Assembly: GCF_013085255.1 (NCBI RefSeq)
Contig: NZ_JABFCX010000002.1
Span: forward strand, 603,501-667,500
DNA: 64,000 nucleotides
Direction of reading: 5' to 3'
Source: Parvularcula mediterranea
GTDB taxonomy: Bacteria > Pseudomonadota > Alphaproteobacteria > Caulobacterales > Parvularculaceae
This document shows positions 35,792-44,079 of the stretch, piece by piece. The translations under genes and the position numbers were made by a program. The notes beneath the pieces were generated by a model. That model searched no databases and was not told the origin of the DNA. It worked only from the letters and a program-made list of their open reading frames with translations. Every line of letters starts with the position of its first letter. The first letter of the stretch is position 1.

Positions 35792-36345
35792 CAGGACTCC
35801 GGGAATTTGAGGCTCACGCCGGACCGGTTGAAGCGGTACTGCGCTTCGGTCAGCTGGAAGCCCACGGCAATTTCAAAATTGACGCCCGACGTGCCGGCAC
35901 GGGCACGCGGGATGACGATCTCGTCGATCTGTTCGACGAAGGAGACGACTTTCTGCCCGCGCTTGAACTGGACAGGGACCTCGTAGACTTCCTTCGCGAT
36001 GACATCCCGGTTGGTCCGGGTCACGGCGACGAAATACTGGACCGGGATCGTCTCAGCCTCGCTGTCATCGGTGCGGCCGACAGAGAACGCCACGGCCATG
36101 CTCGCCTTGATCGGGACATCCGCAAAGTAGCGGCACGCCGTGATGACGTCATCGATCTCACCGGACCGGGTCACGGCCTCGATCGTCCTGTCATCACCTT
36201 CGAAGTCCACAAACCGCGAAGCATCATCGAGAACGAACACGTTCGGGCACGGCGCGGGGTTGGCTCTCGCTGCTGCGCGGCCTCGCTCCGTGGTGCACCC
36301 AGCGAGCAGGATCAGTGAGGCAAGGGCGAGAACGGCAAAACGCAT
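35791..36345 (-). CDS. Lipoprotein of unknown function, coupled to argS
   Basis: A 184-residue protein I do not recognise. It starts at an ATG after GGAGC; the longer frame to 36540 overlaps the ispH start region and is unlikely. The lipobox LILLAGC marks a lipoprotein. The mature part begins with a Cys-Pro segment (NPAPCPNVFVLDDASRFVDFEG), then alternating strands typical of a beta-sandwich (ASMAVAFSVGRTDD, IPVQYFVAVTRTNRDVIAKEVYEVPV). A membrane-anchored periplasmic beta-domain is likely. Coupling to argS may be only promoter sharing. Confidence 0.7.
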   Translation of the reverse strand: MRFAVLALASLILLAGCTTERGRAAARANPAPCPNVFVLDDASRFVDFEGDDRTIEAVTRSGEIDDVITACRYFADVPIKASMAVAFSVGRTDDSEAETIPVQYFVAVTRTNRDVIAKEVYEVPVQFKRGQKVVSFVEQIDEIVIPRARAGTSGVNFEIAVGFQLTEAQYRFNRSGVSLKFPES

Positions 36346-36445
36346 AAGACGGTAAGCTCCGATGAGGGGCGTCAAACTTGGCGGTAGCCCGCCTTTTCCG
36401 TTTCCTATAGGTGAACCAGGCGAAATCGCGAACCCTGGCAGGCCC

Positions 36446-37396
36446 ATGAATCGAGAAAATTCCCTGACACTTCGGATGGCCGCGCCGCGCGGCTTCTGCG
36501 CTGGCGTCGATCGGGCCATCGAAATGGTCGAAAAGGCCATTGAGCGCTACGGCGCCCCGGTCTATGTGCGCCACGAGATCGTCCACAACGAGACCGTGGT
36601 GAACCGTCTTCGCGACCTCGGCGCCGTGTTTGTCGATGAGCTGGACGAAGTGCCTGACGACAGGCCGGTTCTTTTCTCGGCCCACGGTGTGCCGAAATCG
36701 GTCCCTGCCGAGGCTGAGCAGCGGAAGCTTCTCTATCTCGACGCAACCTGCCCGCTGGTCAGCAAGGTCCATATCGAGACCGAGCGCCACCACCGCCGGG
36801 GTGCCCACGTCATCCTGATCGGCCATGCGGGCCACCCGGAAGTCGAAGGCACGATGGGCCAGCTCCCCGCCGATGCCATGACCCTGATCGAGACCGTCGA
36901 GGACGCCGAAGGCTTTGAGCCGAAGACCGACGGCCCCCTCGCCTATGTCACCCAGACGACCCTGTCGGTCGATGACACGATCCAGATCGTCGATGTCCTG
37001 AAACGCCGGTTCCCGGAGATCTGGGTGCCGCACAAGGACGATATCTGTTACGCGACCACCAACCGTCAGGAAGCCGTGAAGGCCATCGCGGCCGAAGCTG
37101 ATCTCCTGTTCGTGGTCGGATCACCGACGTCCTCAAACTCCCTCCGCCTCGTTGAGGTTGGCATGAAGGCGGGTTGCCCTGTCGGCAGGCTGATCGAAAA
37201 TGTCGACGCCATCGACTGGGACATGGTGGAGAAGCTGAGCCCCTCCGTTGTCGCCCTCACAGCTGGTGCTTCGGCCCCAGAGACGGCTGTCCAAGGCGTC
37301 GTTCAGGGCTTCCGCGAGCGCTTCAATCTCGACCTTCAGGAGGTTGAGACCACCCGTGAGAATGTAGAGTTCAAACTTCCGCGCGAACTCGTCTAA
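36446..37396 (+). CDS. ispH: 4-hydroxy-3-methylbut-2-enyl diphosphate reductase
   Basis: Last step of the MEP isoprenoid pathway, an Fe-S enzyme making IPP and DMAPP. It has 316 residues from the ATG at 36446. The three cluster cysteines are seen in [23 protein letters not shown] and [10 protein letters not shown]. The substrate-binding [19 protein letters not shown] and VGSPTSSNS blocks are intact. It is the first gene of the ispH-thrB-rnhA group, ten bases before thrB. Confidence 0.97.
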   Translation: MNRENSLTLRMAAPRGFCAGVDRAIEMVEKAIERYGAPVYVRHEIVHNETVVNRLRDLGAVFVDELDEVPDDRPVLFSAHGVPKSVPAEAEQRKLLYLDATCPLVSKVHIETERHHRRGAHVILIGHAGHPEVEGTMGQLPADAMTLIETVEDAEGFEPKTDGPLAYVTQTTLSVDDTIQIVDVLKRRFPEIWVPHKDDICYATTNRQEAVKAIAAEADLLFVVGSPTSSNSLRLVEVGMKAGCPVGRLIENVDAIDWDMVEKLSPSVVALTAGASAPETAVQGVVQGFRERFNLDLQEVETTRENVEFKLPRELV

Positions 37397-37405
37397 AGAC
37401 GGCCT

Positions 37406-38353
37406 ATGGCCGTTTTTACCCAAGTCTCCGATGAAGCCGTCGCTGGTTTCCTAAAGCTTTACGGATTGCCCGAACCCGACATGGTGACAGGCATTGCGGA
37501 GGGTACGGAGAATACCAATTTCAAGGTCCTCGCAGGAGGTCGGCGGTTCATCCTGACCCTCTACGAGGCTCGCGTGGACGTCGCTGACCTGCCCTATTTC
37601 CTGTCGCTCATGGGCGAGGTTGCCGATGCCTGCCTCCCCTCCGCAAGGGCCATCAGTATGCAGACGGGCGAGCGCCTCGGCGTTCTGGCAGGACGCCCTG
37701 CCGCCCTCATCGAGTTCCTGCCCGGCAGACCCAACATGGAGCCAACCCCAGAGGATGCGCGGAAGGCAGGCGCTTTCCTCGCGCAATTCCACGGGGTCAC
37801 GAAAGACCTCTCCCTCCATCGCCCGAACGACATGTCGCTGGCCAGCTGGCGCGCCATGATCGACCGTGCCGGTGCCGAGATCGAGCGCTTCGGCGATGGT
37901 CTCTATACTGAGCTCAAGGAGACAGCGCAGCTGCTGTCCGACCGCTGGCCAGGTCAGGGACCAAGGGGACCGATCCACGGCGACCTCTTCCCAGACAACC
38001 TCCTTCTCGACCATGGCGATGTGTCTGGTGTCATCGATTTCTATTTCGCGTGTACGGATTTCTTTGCCTACGACCTGTCGATCAGCATGAATGCCTACAC
38101 GCCGGAGACAGGAGAGCTTGACCTCTCCAACGCCGAGGCGATGCGCTCGGGCTATGAGACGATCCGCCCCCTGAGCGATGAGGAGAGCGCTTCCCTCCCC
38201 ACCCTCCTCTGCGGTTCTGCGCTCAGGTTCTTCCTCACCCGCGCGACCGACGCGATCTTCGTCCAGGAGAGTGCGCTCTACACTGGAAAAGATCCGCTTC
38301 CCTGGCTGCGCCTGATGCGCCATCACCGGGCAGCGATGGAGAATGCTCGATGA
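37406..38353 (+). CDS. thrB: Homoserine kinase (APH-fold type)
   Basis: Phosphorylates homoserine for threonine synthesis. The 315-residue protein has the aminoglycoside-phosphotransferase fold of the proteobacterial ThrB group: [25 protein letters not shown] near the N-terminus, the catalytic [14 protein letters not shown] loop and the metal-binding [18 protein letters not shown]. The position between ispH and rnhA is typical of alphaproteobacteria. The stop overlaps the rnhA start (ATGA). Confidence 0.95.
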   Translation: MAVFTQVSDEAVAGFLKLYGLPEPDMVTGIAEGTENTNFKVLAGGRRFILTLYEARVDVADLPYFLSLMGEVADACLPSARAISMQTGERLGVLAGRPAALIEFLPGRPNMEPTPEDARKAGAFLAQFHGVTKDLSLHRPNDMSLASWRAMIDRAGAEIERFGDGLYTELKETAQLLSDRWPGQGPRGPIHGDLFPDNLLLDHGDVSGVIDFYFACTDFFAYDLSISMNAYTPETGELDLSNAEAMRSGYETIRPLSDEESASLPTLLCGSALRFFLTRATDAIFVQESALYTGKDPLPWLRLMRHHRAAMENAR

Positions 38354-38781
38354 TCAAGGCGTATACGGACGGTGCATGTTCAGGCAACCCGGGCCCCGGT
38401 GGCTGGGGCGTCCTCATGCAGATGAACGGCGAGACCAAAGAACTCTGCGGCGGCGAGGCGGCGACGACCAACAACCGCATGGAGTTGCTCGCCGCCATCC
38501 GCGCCCTGGAGGAAGTGAAGCCCGGCACCGCCATCGCGATCACCACGGACAGCCAATACGTCAAGAACGGCGTTGAAACCTGGGTCCATGGCTGGAAACG
38601 CAATGGCTGGAAGACGGCCGCGAAGAAGCCTGTGAAGAATCAGGACCTCTGGCAGACCCTCGACGCCCTCGCGGAGGCGCGGGACGTCAAATGGGCCTGG
38701 GTCAAGGGCCATGCGGGTCACGAGGGCAATGAAGCCGCCGATGCCCTCGCGCGCCAGGGTATGGCGCCGTTTCAGGGATGA
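38350..38781 (+). CDS. rnhA: Ribonuclease HI
   Basis: Degrades RNA in RNA-DNA hybrids. The 143-residue protein has the acidic active-site residues in [38 protein letters not shown] and the final [15 protein letters not shown]. The start overlaps thrB by four bases. Length and motifs are standard. Confidence 0.97.
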   Translation: MIKAYTDGACSGNPGPGGWGVLMQMNGETKELCGGEAATTNNRMELLAAIRALEEVKPGTAIAITTDSQYVKNGVETWVHGWKRNGWKTAAKKPVKNQDLWQTLDALAEARDVKWAWVKGHAGHEGNEAADALARQGMAPFQG

Positions 38782-38874
38782 TGAACTGCCGGACGGCTTG
38801 CAGTTTGTCCGATTGACCACCTTTCTGAGGGGCCTAGGCTTCATATCTAACGCCACCCCCTGAGGAGGTCCCCT

Positions 38875-39474
38875 ATGCGTTTTCTTCTTCCAGCAGCCGT
38901 TCTGCTGCTCGCCGCCTGTGCGTCAGGTCCGACCGGCCCCGAGGCCGCCAAGCGGTTCGACAGCTTCCAGGCTGTGCAGACCGATGATTTCACCGGCTAT
39001 TCCAAGGTTCAGGTGCTGAGCCTGTCCGTCTCGCCTGAGATCGAGGCACGGGTCGACGCCCGGACCATTGGCCGTGACCGCGAGCGCCCGATCAGCCGCC
39101 GTGACCTCGATGAGAAGCTCGGTGATTTCCGCGCCGACATCGAACGCCGCCTCGCCACGCAAGCTGAGCTCGTCGAAGAAGGCGGACCGGGTATCCTGAC
39201 GGTCCGGACCATTGTGACAGAACTTGATGCCAACCGGCCGACCATGGCGGAGCTCGCCGACAATCCGGGCCTGTCGATCCAGTCCCTGGCCACTGGCGCC
39301 GCAGCCGCTCGTGTGGAGCTGTCCGAGGATGGCAAGCTGCTCGCGGTGATCGAGGACGAGGACAATGTCACCTCGCTTCAGGACCAGACGGTGCTGAACG
39401 GGGCGATCTGGCAGACGGCCGACCGCTACTTCGCGCGCCTCGCTGACAAGCTCGCGGCTCTCCTCGAAGGCTAA
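38875..39474 (+). CDS. Lipoprotein, DUF3313-like
   Basis: A 199-residue exported lipoprotein: [15 protein letters not shown] is a clear lipobox with Cys15. The ATG follows a TGAGGAGG site. The mature domain shows the pattern of small periplasmic lipoproteins annotated DUF3313 ([48 protein letters not shown]). Function is unknown. The stop codon lies in a 4-base overlap (CTAA) with the converging queC. It has its own promoter region after rnhA, with a 93-base gap. Confidence 0.7.
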   Translation: MRFLLPAAVLLLAACASGPTGPEAAKRFDSFQAVQTDDFTGYSKVQVLSLSVSPEIEARVDARTIGRDRERPISRRDLDEKLGDFRADIERRLATQAELVEEGGPGILTVRTIVTELDANRPTMAELADNPGLSIQSLATGAAAARVELSEDGKLLAVIEDEDNVTSLQDQTVLNGAIWQTADRYFARLADKLAALLEG

Positions 39475-40172
39475 GCGGCCTTCCAGTTGCGGTGCCCTTC
39501 TGCCCGGAGTTCGCAAGCCGGGCAGGTGCCGCAGCCATAGCCCCAATCGTGACGCACACCCCGCTCACCGAGATAGCAGGTGTGGGTGTGCTCCTCGATG
39601 ATCGCGGTCAGGGCTTCACCGCCCAGCCTGTCCGCCAGCGCCCAGCTCTCCTCCTTGGTGAGATGCATGAGCGGCGTCTCGAGGCGGAAGCTCTGGTCCA
39701 TGCCGAGGGAAAGCGCTTTCGTTTGCGCTGAAACCGCGTCCTGCCGACAATCGGGGTAACCTGAGTAATCCGTCTCGCACATGCCGCCGACCAGCGTCCC
39801 GACCCCGCGCCGGTAGGCAAGCGCTCCGGCCGCCACCAGAAACGCAAGGTTCCTGCCCGGCACGAAGGTCGAGGGAAGTCCCGCTTCGGTCATCTTGATT
39901 TCGACGTCAGCCGTCATCGCGGTCTCGCCCAGAGCGCTCAGGAAGCCGAGATCCACCACATGGTCCTCGCCCAGCCGCTCCCGCCATGCGGGAAATGCCT
40001 CCGCCATGGCTTCGCGCACCTTCAGGCGCTGCTCCATCTCCACCGCATGGCGCTGGCCGTACGTGAAGCCGATCGTCTCGACGGAGGGGTAGCGCGCAAG
40101 CGCGAAGGCCAGGCAGGTCGCGGAGTCCTGCCCGCCTGAGAACAGCACCAGGGCTTTGCGGTCATCGGTCAT
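39471..40172 (-). CDS. queC: 7-cyano-7-deazaguanine synthase QueC
   Basis: Makes preQ0 in queuosine biosynthesis. It has 233 residues from the ATG at 40172; an upstream in-frame start adds ten unlikely residues. The PP-loop ATP site is [34 protein letters not shown] and the zinc-site cysteines (THTCYLGER...[12 protein letters not shown]) are intact. No other queuosine gene is in the window. I looked for a preQ1 riboswitch upstream (40173-40260) and saw none. Confidence 0.96.
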   Translation of the reverse strand: MTDDRKALVLFSGGQDSATCLAFALARYPSVETIGFTYGQRHAVEMEQRLKVREAMAEAFPAWRERLGEDHVVDLGFLSALGETAMTADVEIKMTEAGLPSTFVPGRNLAFLVAAGALAYRRGVGTLVGGMCETDYSGYPDCRQDAVSAQTKALSLGMDQSFRLETPLMHLTKEESWALADRLGGEALTAIIEEHTHTCYLGERGVRHDWGYGCGTCPACELRAEGHRNWKAA

Positions 40173-40287
40173 GCGTTGCTGCTTAAATCTCTCCGCCTGC
40201 ACGGGAAAGGTGCAGTCATTAACTTGGCTTTCATCTCTTGCAACCTAAGGTTGGTACAGCTTGGGGATGATCCTTCCCTCACCTAGC

Positions 40288-40388
40288 AGCTGCCGTGATG
40301 CTCTCTCCCCGGCAGCTTTCAGCCCCAAGCGTGTTGGCGGGTGCCCCGACCTTTCGGGTTGCCCTGCCCCGTCCGGGCACCCGTCAAC
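40288..40388. other. Two hairpins between the ZIP transporter and queC genes
   Basis: Hairpin 1 pairs AGCTGCCG (40288-40295) with CGGCAGCT (40310-40317). Hairpin 2 pairs GTTGGCGGGTGCCC (40333-40346) with GGGCACCCGTCAAC (40375-40388), 14 bp with one mismatch, and encloses a GC-rich loop. No T-run follows on either strand. It fills a 238-base gap with no plausible gene and shares the GGGCACCC motif with repeat copy C. Confidence 0.5.
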
Positions 40389-40410
40389 GTCTAGGGAAGG
40401 CTTTCGCCTC

Positions 40411-41259
40411 TCAGTGGTCGCGATGTTCGCCGGGTTTGTGGTCGCCGTCATGGTCGTGCCCGCCATGATCGTGGTTCATGTGGGTGGTCCACATCATCAG
40501 GATCGCGAAGACCGCGCCCGTCGCATAGGCGAAGACAGACGAGCGGAAATCGAGATCTCCGAACTCCTCAGGAAGCTGGCTCGCCCCCACGAAGAGCAGC
40601 GCACCTGCGGCGAAACCAAGAGCGAGAGACAATTCACCGGACGTGATATCGGAGAGCAGCGTCAGCGTGGCGATGGTGCCCACCGGCGTCGTCACCGCCG
40701 CACCGAACAGGGCTAACGTCGCCGCGAGCGGGGTCGACACCCTGGCACCACGGAGGATCAGGAAAAGGACGATCCCTTCGGAGAACTCGTGGATGATGAG
40801 GCCAATCGAGCCAAGGATGCCTGCCGTGGGACTGGTTGCGAAGAGGAGCCCATACTCCATCCCGTCGATGGTGCTGTGAGCGGCAATCGCGAAGAAGGCC
40901 GCGAACGCTCGCCCCTCGGGACGGCGCGCGAAGCGACCGAAAACAAAGAGCGTGAAGAAACCGGCCAAGGTAGCGAGCGGCGCCAGCTCATGGCCCGCAA
41001 ATGCCTCCGGCAGAATAAAGATCGCAGTACCAAGCAGGATGCCCGCCGCGAGCGCGGCCAGCGTCGGACGAAGACGCTGAGCGAGCTCGGGGCGCGTGCC
41101 CACAAAAACGATACCGATCGACGCAACGGCCGCAGCGAGAACGCTCGCGACCAGAGCGGGGGGCCACCCAAAAAGCCCCGCCGAAGCGTCCAACTGTCCC
41201 AAAACGGCCTCCCCAAAACCGCCGCCGCGGTCTTCAGAATTTCGTCGCACAGCAGGCAA
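40411..41259 (-). CDS. ZIP-family divalent metal transporter
   Basis: Inner-membrane importer-type transporter for zinc, iron or manganese, 282 residues, about eight hydrophobic segments. The metal-site helices are visible: AAHSTIDGMEYG and LIIHEFSEGIVLFL. The C-terminal tail is strongly histidine/aspartate-rich (HMNHDHGGHDHDGDHKPGEH), a likely metal buffer. The start is uncertain: TTG at 41259 or GTG nine bases later, both with weak RBSs. It is alone on its transcript; direction of transport and metal cannot be fixed from sequence. Confidence 0.85.
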   Translation of the reverse strand: MPAVRRNSEDRGGGFGEAVLGQLDASAGLFGWPPALVASVLAAAVASIGIVFVGTRPELAQRLRPTLAALAAGILLGTAIFILPEAFAGHELAPLATLAGFFTLFVFGRFARRPEGRAFAAFFAIAAHSTIDGMEYGLLFATSPTAGILGSIGLIIHEFSEGIVLFLILRGARVSTPLAATLALFGAAVTTPVGTIATLTLLSDITSGELSLALGFAAGALLFVGASQLPEEFGDLDFRSSVFAYATGAVFAILMMWTTHMNHDHGGHDHDGDHKPGEHRDH

Positions 41260-41376
41260 CGAGTGACAAGAAGGATTTGAAATACTGTAACGTGCAGCGG
41301 ATCACGCACTGGCGATTTGACGGCATGGTGGCAAGCCCCTGAGAATGACGCTTTGGACGGGAATTGGGAGGTTCTC

Positions 41377-41796
41377 ATGCGTGCTATCGGTTGTTGCCTA
41401 CTTGCAACGGTTCTCCTCTCTTCGTGCGCCTCGACCGACAGCGGCGAGCGGCTGACCGTGGAAACCGATCCCAAGGTCGGTGAGCAGATCGACAGCATCT
41501 GCTTCTCAAGAGCGATCAATGGCTTCAGCCAGTGGGGCGGCCGGGACGGGTTGGTCCTCACCCGCGGGGTCAATGACAAGTTCCTCGTGACCTTTGTCGG
41601 CCCCTGCCCTGAAGCGAGAAACGCCTTGAGGATCGGCTTCGACCGCCGCTTCGCAGGCAGCGGCTGCGTCAGGCCCGGAAACCTCATCTATATGTCGAGC
41701 AGTTTCAGCGCCGGCGGCGCGAACCCGCTCGACAGCGGCTTTTGCCGGGTGGGCCGGGTCTATGAGTATGACCGGAAGACCGACGAAGCCGAGTGA
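41377..41796 (+). CDS. Lipoprotein, DUF6491-like
   Basis: A 139-residue exported lipoprotein starting at an ATG after TTGGGAG. The lipobox is LLSSC. The mature part has four cysteines in the spacing of the DUF6491 group (DSICFSRAINGFSQW, FVGPCPEARNALRIGF, SGCVRPGNLIY, SGFCRVGRVYEYD). The family has no known function. It lies 30 bases ahead of a gamma-carbonic anhydrase and may share its transcript. Confidence 0.7.
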   Translation: MRAIGCCLLATVLLSSCASTDSGERLTVETDPKVGEQIDSICFSRAINGFSQWGGRDGLVLTRGVNDKFLVTFVGPCPEARNALRIGFDRRFAGSGCVRPGNLIYMSSSFSAGGANPLDSGFCRVGRVYEYDRKTDEAE

Positions 41797-41826
41797 CCTC
41801 CCGGTAGAGAGGCGCTAGCGAAGGGC

Positions 41827-42372
41827 ATGGATCCCATCATTCTGCCGTTCCACGGCAAGTCACCCCGCATTCACGACAGCGCTTTCATCGCGCCCGGTGC
41901 CGTCATCATTGGTGACGTCGAGATCGGTGCCGATGCCTCGGTCTGGTACGGCTGCATCCTCCGCGCGGACACCAACCGCATCGTCGTGGGCGCTCGCTCG
42001 AACGTGCAGGACGGCACGATCTGTCATGTCGACGATGAGAGCCGCGGCGGCACGCCTGTACTGATCGGCGAGGACGTCCTCGTAGGGCACAAATGCATGC
42101 TGCACGGGTGCACCATTGAGAGTGGCGGGTTCGTTGGGATGTCCGCCACGGTCCTGGACGAAGCGGTCATTGAAAGCGGCGGCTTCCTTGCCGCTGGTGC
42201 CTTCCTCTCCAACCGCAAGCGGGTCCCCTCGGGTGAGCTCTGGGGCGGGATGCCGGCCAAGAAGCTCCGCGACCTGCGTGAGGGTGAGGACAAGATGGCT
42301 CTCCTCGGCGCGGCTTTCTATGTCGAGGAAGCCCGCCAGCACATGGAAGCGATCGCCCAGACGAAATCCTGA
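41827..42372 (+). CDS. Gamma-carbonic anhydrase family hexapeptide-repeat protein
   Basis: A 181-residue left-handed beta-helix protein (hexapeptide repeats about 15-130, e.g. IGDVEIGADASVWYGCILRAD). The zinc-site His positions are present (ICHVDDES, VGHKCMLHGCTI). Members are carbonic anhydrases or inactive relatives; in mitochondria they are complex I accessory subunits, but I see no direct evidence for that here. The C-terminal helix (EEARQHMEAIAQ) is typical of the YrdA/PaaY group. Confidence 0.92.
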   Translation: MDPIILPFHGKSPRIHDSAFIAPGAVIIGDVEIGADASVWYGCILRADTNRIVVGARSNVQDGTICHVDDESRGGTPVLIGEDVLVGHKCMLHGCTIESGGFVGMSATVLDEAVIESGGFLAAGAFLSNRKRVPSGELWGGMPAKKLRDLREGEDKMALLGAAFYVEEARQHMEAIAQTKS

Positions 42373-42438
42373 CGGCTCGCCCAGCCATCTCGCCGCAGGA
42401 CGGGAACTCTTCGCGATCCTCATAGTTAATGCACCGTT

Positions 42439-42594
42439 ATGGACGGCGAAGAGACCGAAAGCCGGGGAGCGAAGCTCCTCGCCAAGGTCCGGGGGATCCT
42501 CGAGGAGGCCCTGGCGCTGAAGGCCGCCCTCACCCGAGAAAGCGAGGACACAGCTGACAGGGAGGAAAAGGAGCAACCGCCTCCCACCCCGTAG
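42439..42594 (+). CDS. Candidate 51-residue charged small protein
   Basis: A short frame in the gap between the carbonic anhydrase and the Cro/CI regulator. It encodes a hydrophilic, helix-rich product: DGEETESRGAKLL, a mid helix (ILEEALALKAAL) and an acidic, Pro-ending tail. No Shine-Dalgarno sequence is seen. GC bias at third positions resembles the neighbours, but the length is too small to judge. It could be a chance frame. Confidence 0.3.
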   Translation: MDGEETESRGAKLLAKVRGILEEALALKAALTRESEDTADREEKEQPPPTP

Positions 42595-42676
42595 AAGCGT
42601 CCTCTCCCTCTTCGAAACACGTTTGGCTGGCACGAACACTGCAGCGCCTTCTCCCGTAAGCAGAGAGGAGGCGGTC

Positions 42677-43066
42677 ATGCCGCATCACGTCGATCTTCAC
42701 GTAGGCCAGCGGCTCCGCCAACGCCGGTGCCTCCTGGGAATGACCCAGCAGAAACTGGCTGATGCCGTGGGCATCAAGTTCCAGCAGATCCAGAAGTATG
42801 AGAGCGGTGCCAACCGTATCTCCGCTTCGCGCCTTTGGGTCATCGCCCTTGCACTCGAAGTGCCCGTCAGCCACTTCTTCGAAGGCCTGACCGACGAAGA
42901 ACGCGCGCTCCACGAAAGCGCGACGGACGATGAAGCGAACATCGCGCCCGAGGTCTTCCACCAGAAGGAAACGATCGACCTCATCCGCGCCTACTACAAT
43001 CTCAAGGAGGCGCCTCGCCGGCGTCTTCTGGACCTCGCGAAGACCCTGGCCGACGCCGCGGCCTAG
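42677..43066 (+). CDS. Cro/CI-type (XRE) helix-turn-helix regulator
   Basis: A 129-residue DNA-binding regulator. The HTH is at about residues 12-66 (VGQRLRQRRCLLGMTQQKLADAVGIKFQQIQKYE), followed by a short linker and a C-terminal helix pair (KETIDLIRAYYNLKEAPRRRLLDLAKTLADA). This architecture is widespread in alphaproteobacteria. The ATG follows a GAGAGGAGG site. The targets are unknown, and no clear operator is seen nearby. Confidence 0.92.
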   Translation: MPHHVDLHVGQRLRQRRCLLGMTQQKLADAVGIKFQQIQKYESGANRISASRLWVIALALEVPVSHFFEGLTDEERALHESATDDEANIAPEVFHQKETIDLIRAYYNLKEAPRRRLLDLAKTLADAAA

Positions 43067-43200
43067 GACTTCGCCTGGCGAGCCGGCCAAGGGGGCGTTG
43101 CGTTTTCCCCGGGACCGCCGGCGAGGGGGAGAGGCCCCGCGCGCGGGACACCGCTGCGCGGGGCCTTGCATTTCCGGCAGGATTCCCGCCTCAAAGAGCT

Positions 43201-44007
43201 ATGCTCGACAAAGACACCCTCCTCGCTTTCGCTGAGGACCTCGCCAAGACCGCGTCTATCGCGACCCTCCAGCATTTCCGGGCTGGGACCTCGATCGACA
43301 ACAAGGCCGAGGGCGGCTTCGACCCGGTGACCGAGGGTGACCGGCAGGCCGAGACCCTTCTCCGCCAGAAGATCCATGCGAAGTTTCCGGGGCACGGCAT
43401 CAAGGGCGAAGAGTTTCCCGAAAAAGAGGGCACCGAACCCTACCGCTGGGTCATCGACCCGATCGACGGCACCCGCGCTTTCATTTGCGGGGTCCCGACA
43501 TGGTGCACGCTGATCGCCCTCGAGCATGAAGGCCGGCCGATCATGGGCATCATCGACCAGCCGTGCCTCAAGGAACGCTGGGTGGGCCTGACCCTTCCCG
43601 GTGAAGAGCCGACCTTGTCCGTGCAGGGATTTCTCGCAGGGCGGACATCAGGGCTCGAGGACCTCTCCGCTGCAAGGCTGATGGTGACCGACGTGCGTGA
43701 GGGTGAGTATTTTTCAGCCGATGAAGCAGCGGCCGTCGCCAAGCTTGGCAGCAAGGTCCGCCTCCTCCGCCAAGGGCTCGACAGCTACGGGTTCGGTTTG
43801 GTGGCTGGCGGGCAGATGGACCTCGTCGTCGAGGCGGGCCTCAAATGGCACGACATCGCTGCCGTCATCCCAGTGATCGAGGCTGCCGACGGCACCGTCA
43901 CCGACTGGCAAGGCGCTCCGCTCACGGACAAAGGCGGCGACATCCATGTCATCGTCGCTGCGACCAAGGCGCTGGCCGATCAGGTTTCAGAGGTTCTCAC
44001 GTCCTGA
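43201..44007 (+). CDS. hisN: Inositol-monophosphatase-family phosphatase, probably histidinol-phosphatase (HisN type)
   Basis: A 268-residue Mg-dependent phosphatase. The metal-site motifs are FDPVTEGDRQAE, GEEFPEKEG, WVIDPIDGTRAFICGVPTW and LKWHDIAAVIPVIEAA. The IDGTRAFI..PTWCTLIAL segment is the variant found in histidinol-phosphatases of the IMPase family rather than classic inositol monophosphatase (DGTxNF), so histidine biosynthesis is favoured. It is followed by a bidirectional terminator. Confidence 0.82.
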   Translation: MLDKDTLLAFAEDLAKTASIATLQHFRAGTSIDNKAEGGFDPVTEGDRQAETLLRQKIHAKFPGHGIKGEEFPEKEGTEPYRWVIDPIDGTRAFICGVPTWCTLIALEHEGRPIMGIIDQPCLKERWVGLTLPGEEPTLSVQGFLAGRTSGLEDLSAARLMVTDVREGEYFSADEAAAVAKLGSKVRLLRQGLDSYGFGLVAGGQMDLVVEAGLKWHDIAAVIPVIEAADGTVTDWQGAPLTDKGGDIHVIVAATKALADQVSEVLTS

Positions 44008-44023
44008 GCCGCCCCCTCCTCCA

Positions 44024-44062
44024 AAACAAAAGAGGCCGCGCACGGAGCGCGGCCTCTTTCTT
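44024..44062. terminator. Bidirectional terminator between hisN and the POT transporter
   Basis: The stem GAGGCCGCGC / GCGCGGCCTC, loop ACGGA, has AAAACAAAAGA on the left and TTTCTT on the right. It ends both converging transcripts. Confidence 0.85.
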
Positions 44063-44079
44063 GTCATGTCGCTCGTAGA

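Noticed and set aside
40173..40260. A preQ1 riboswitch ahead of queC.
   Set aside because: No stem-loop with the conserved A-rich tail could be recognised.
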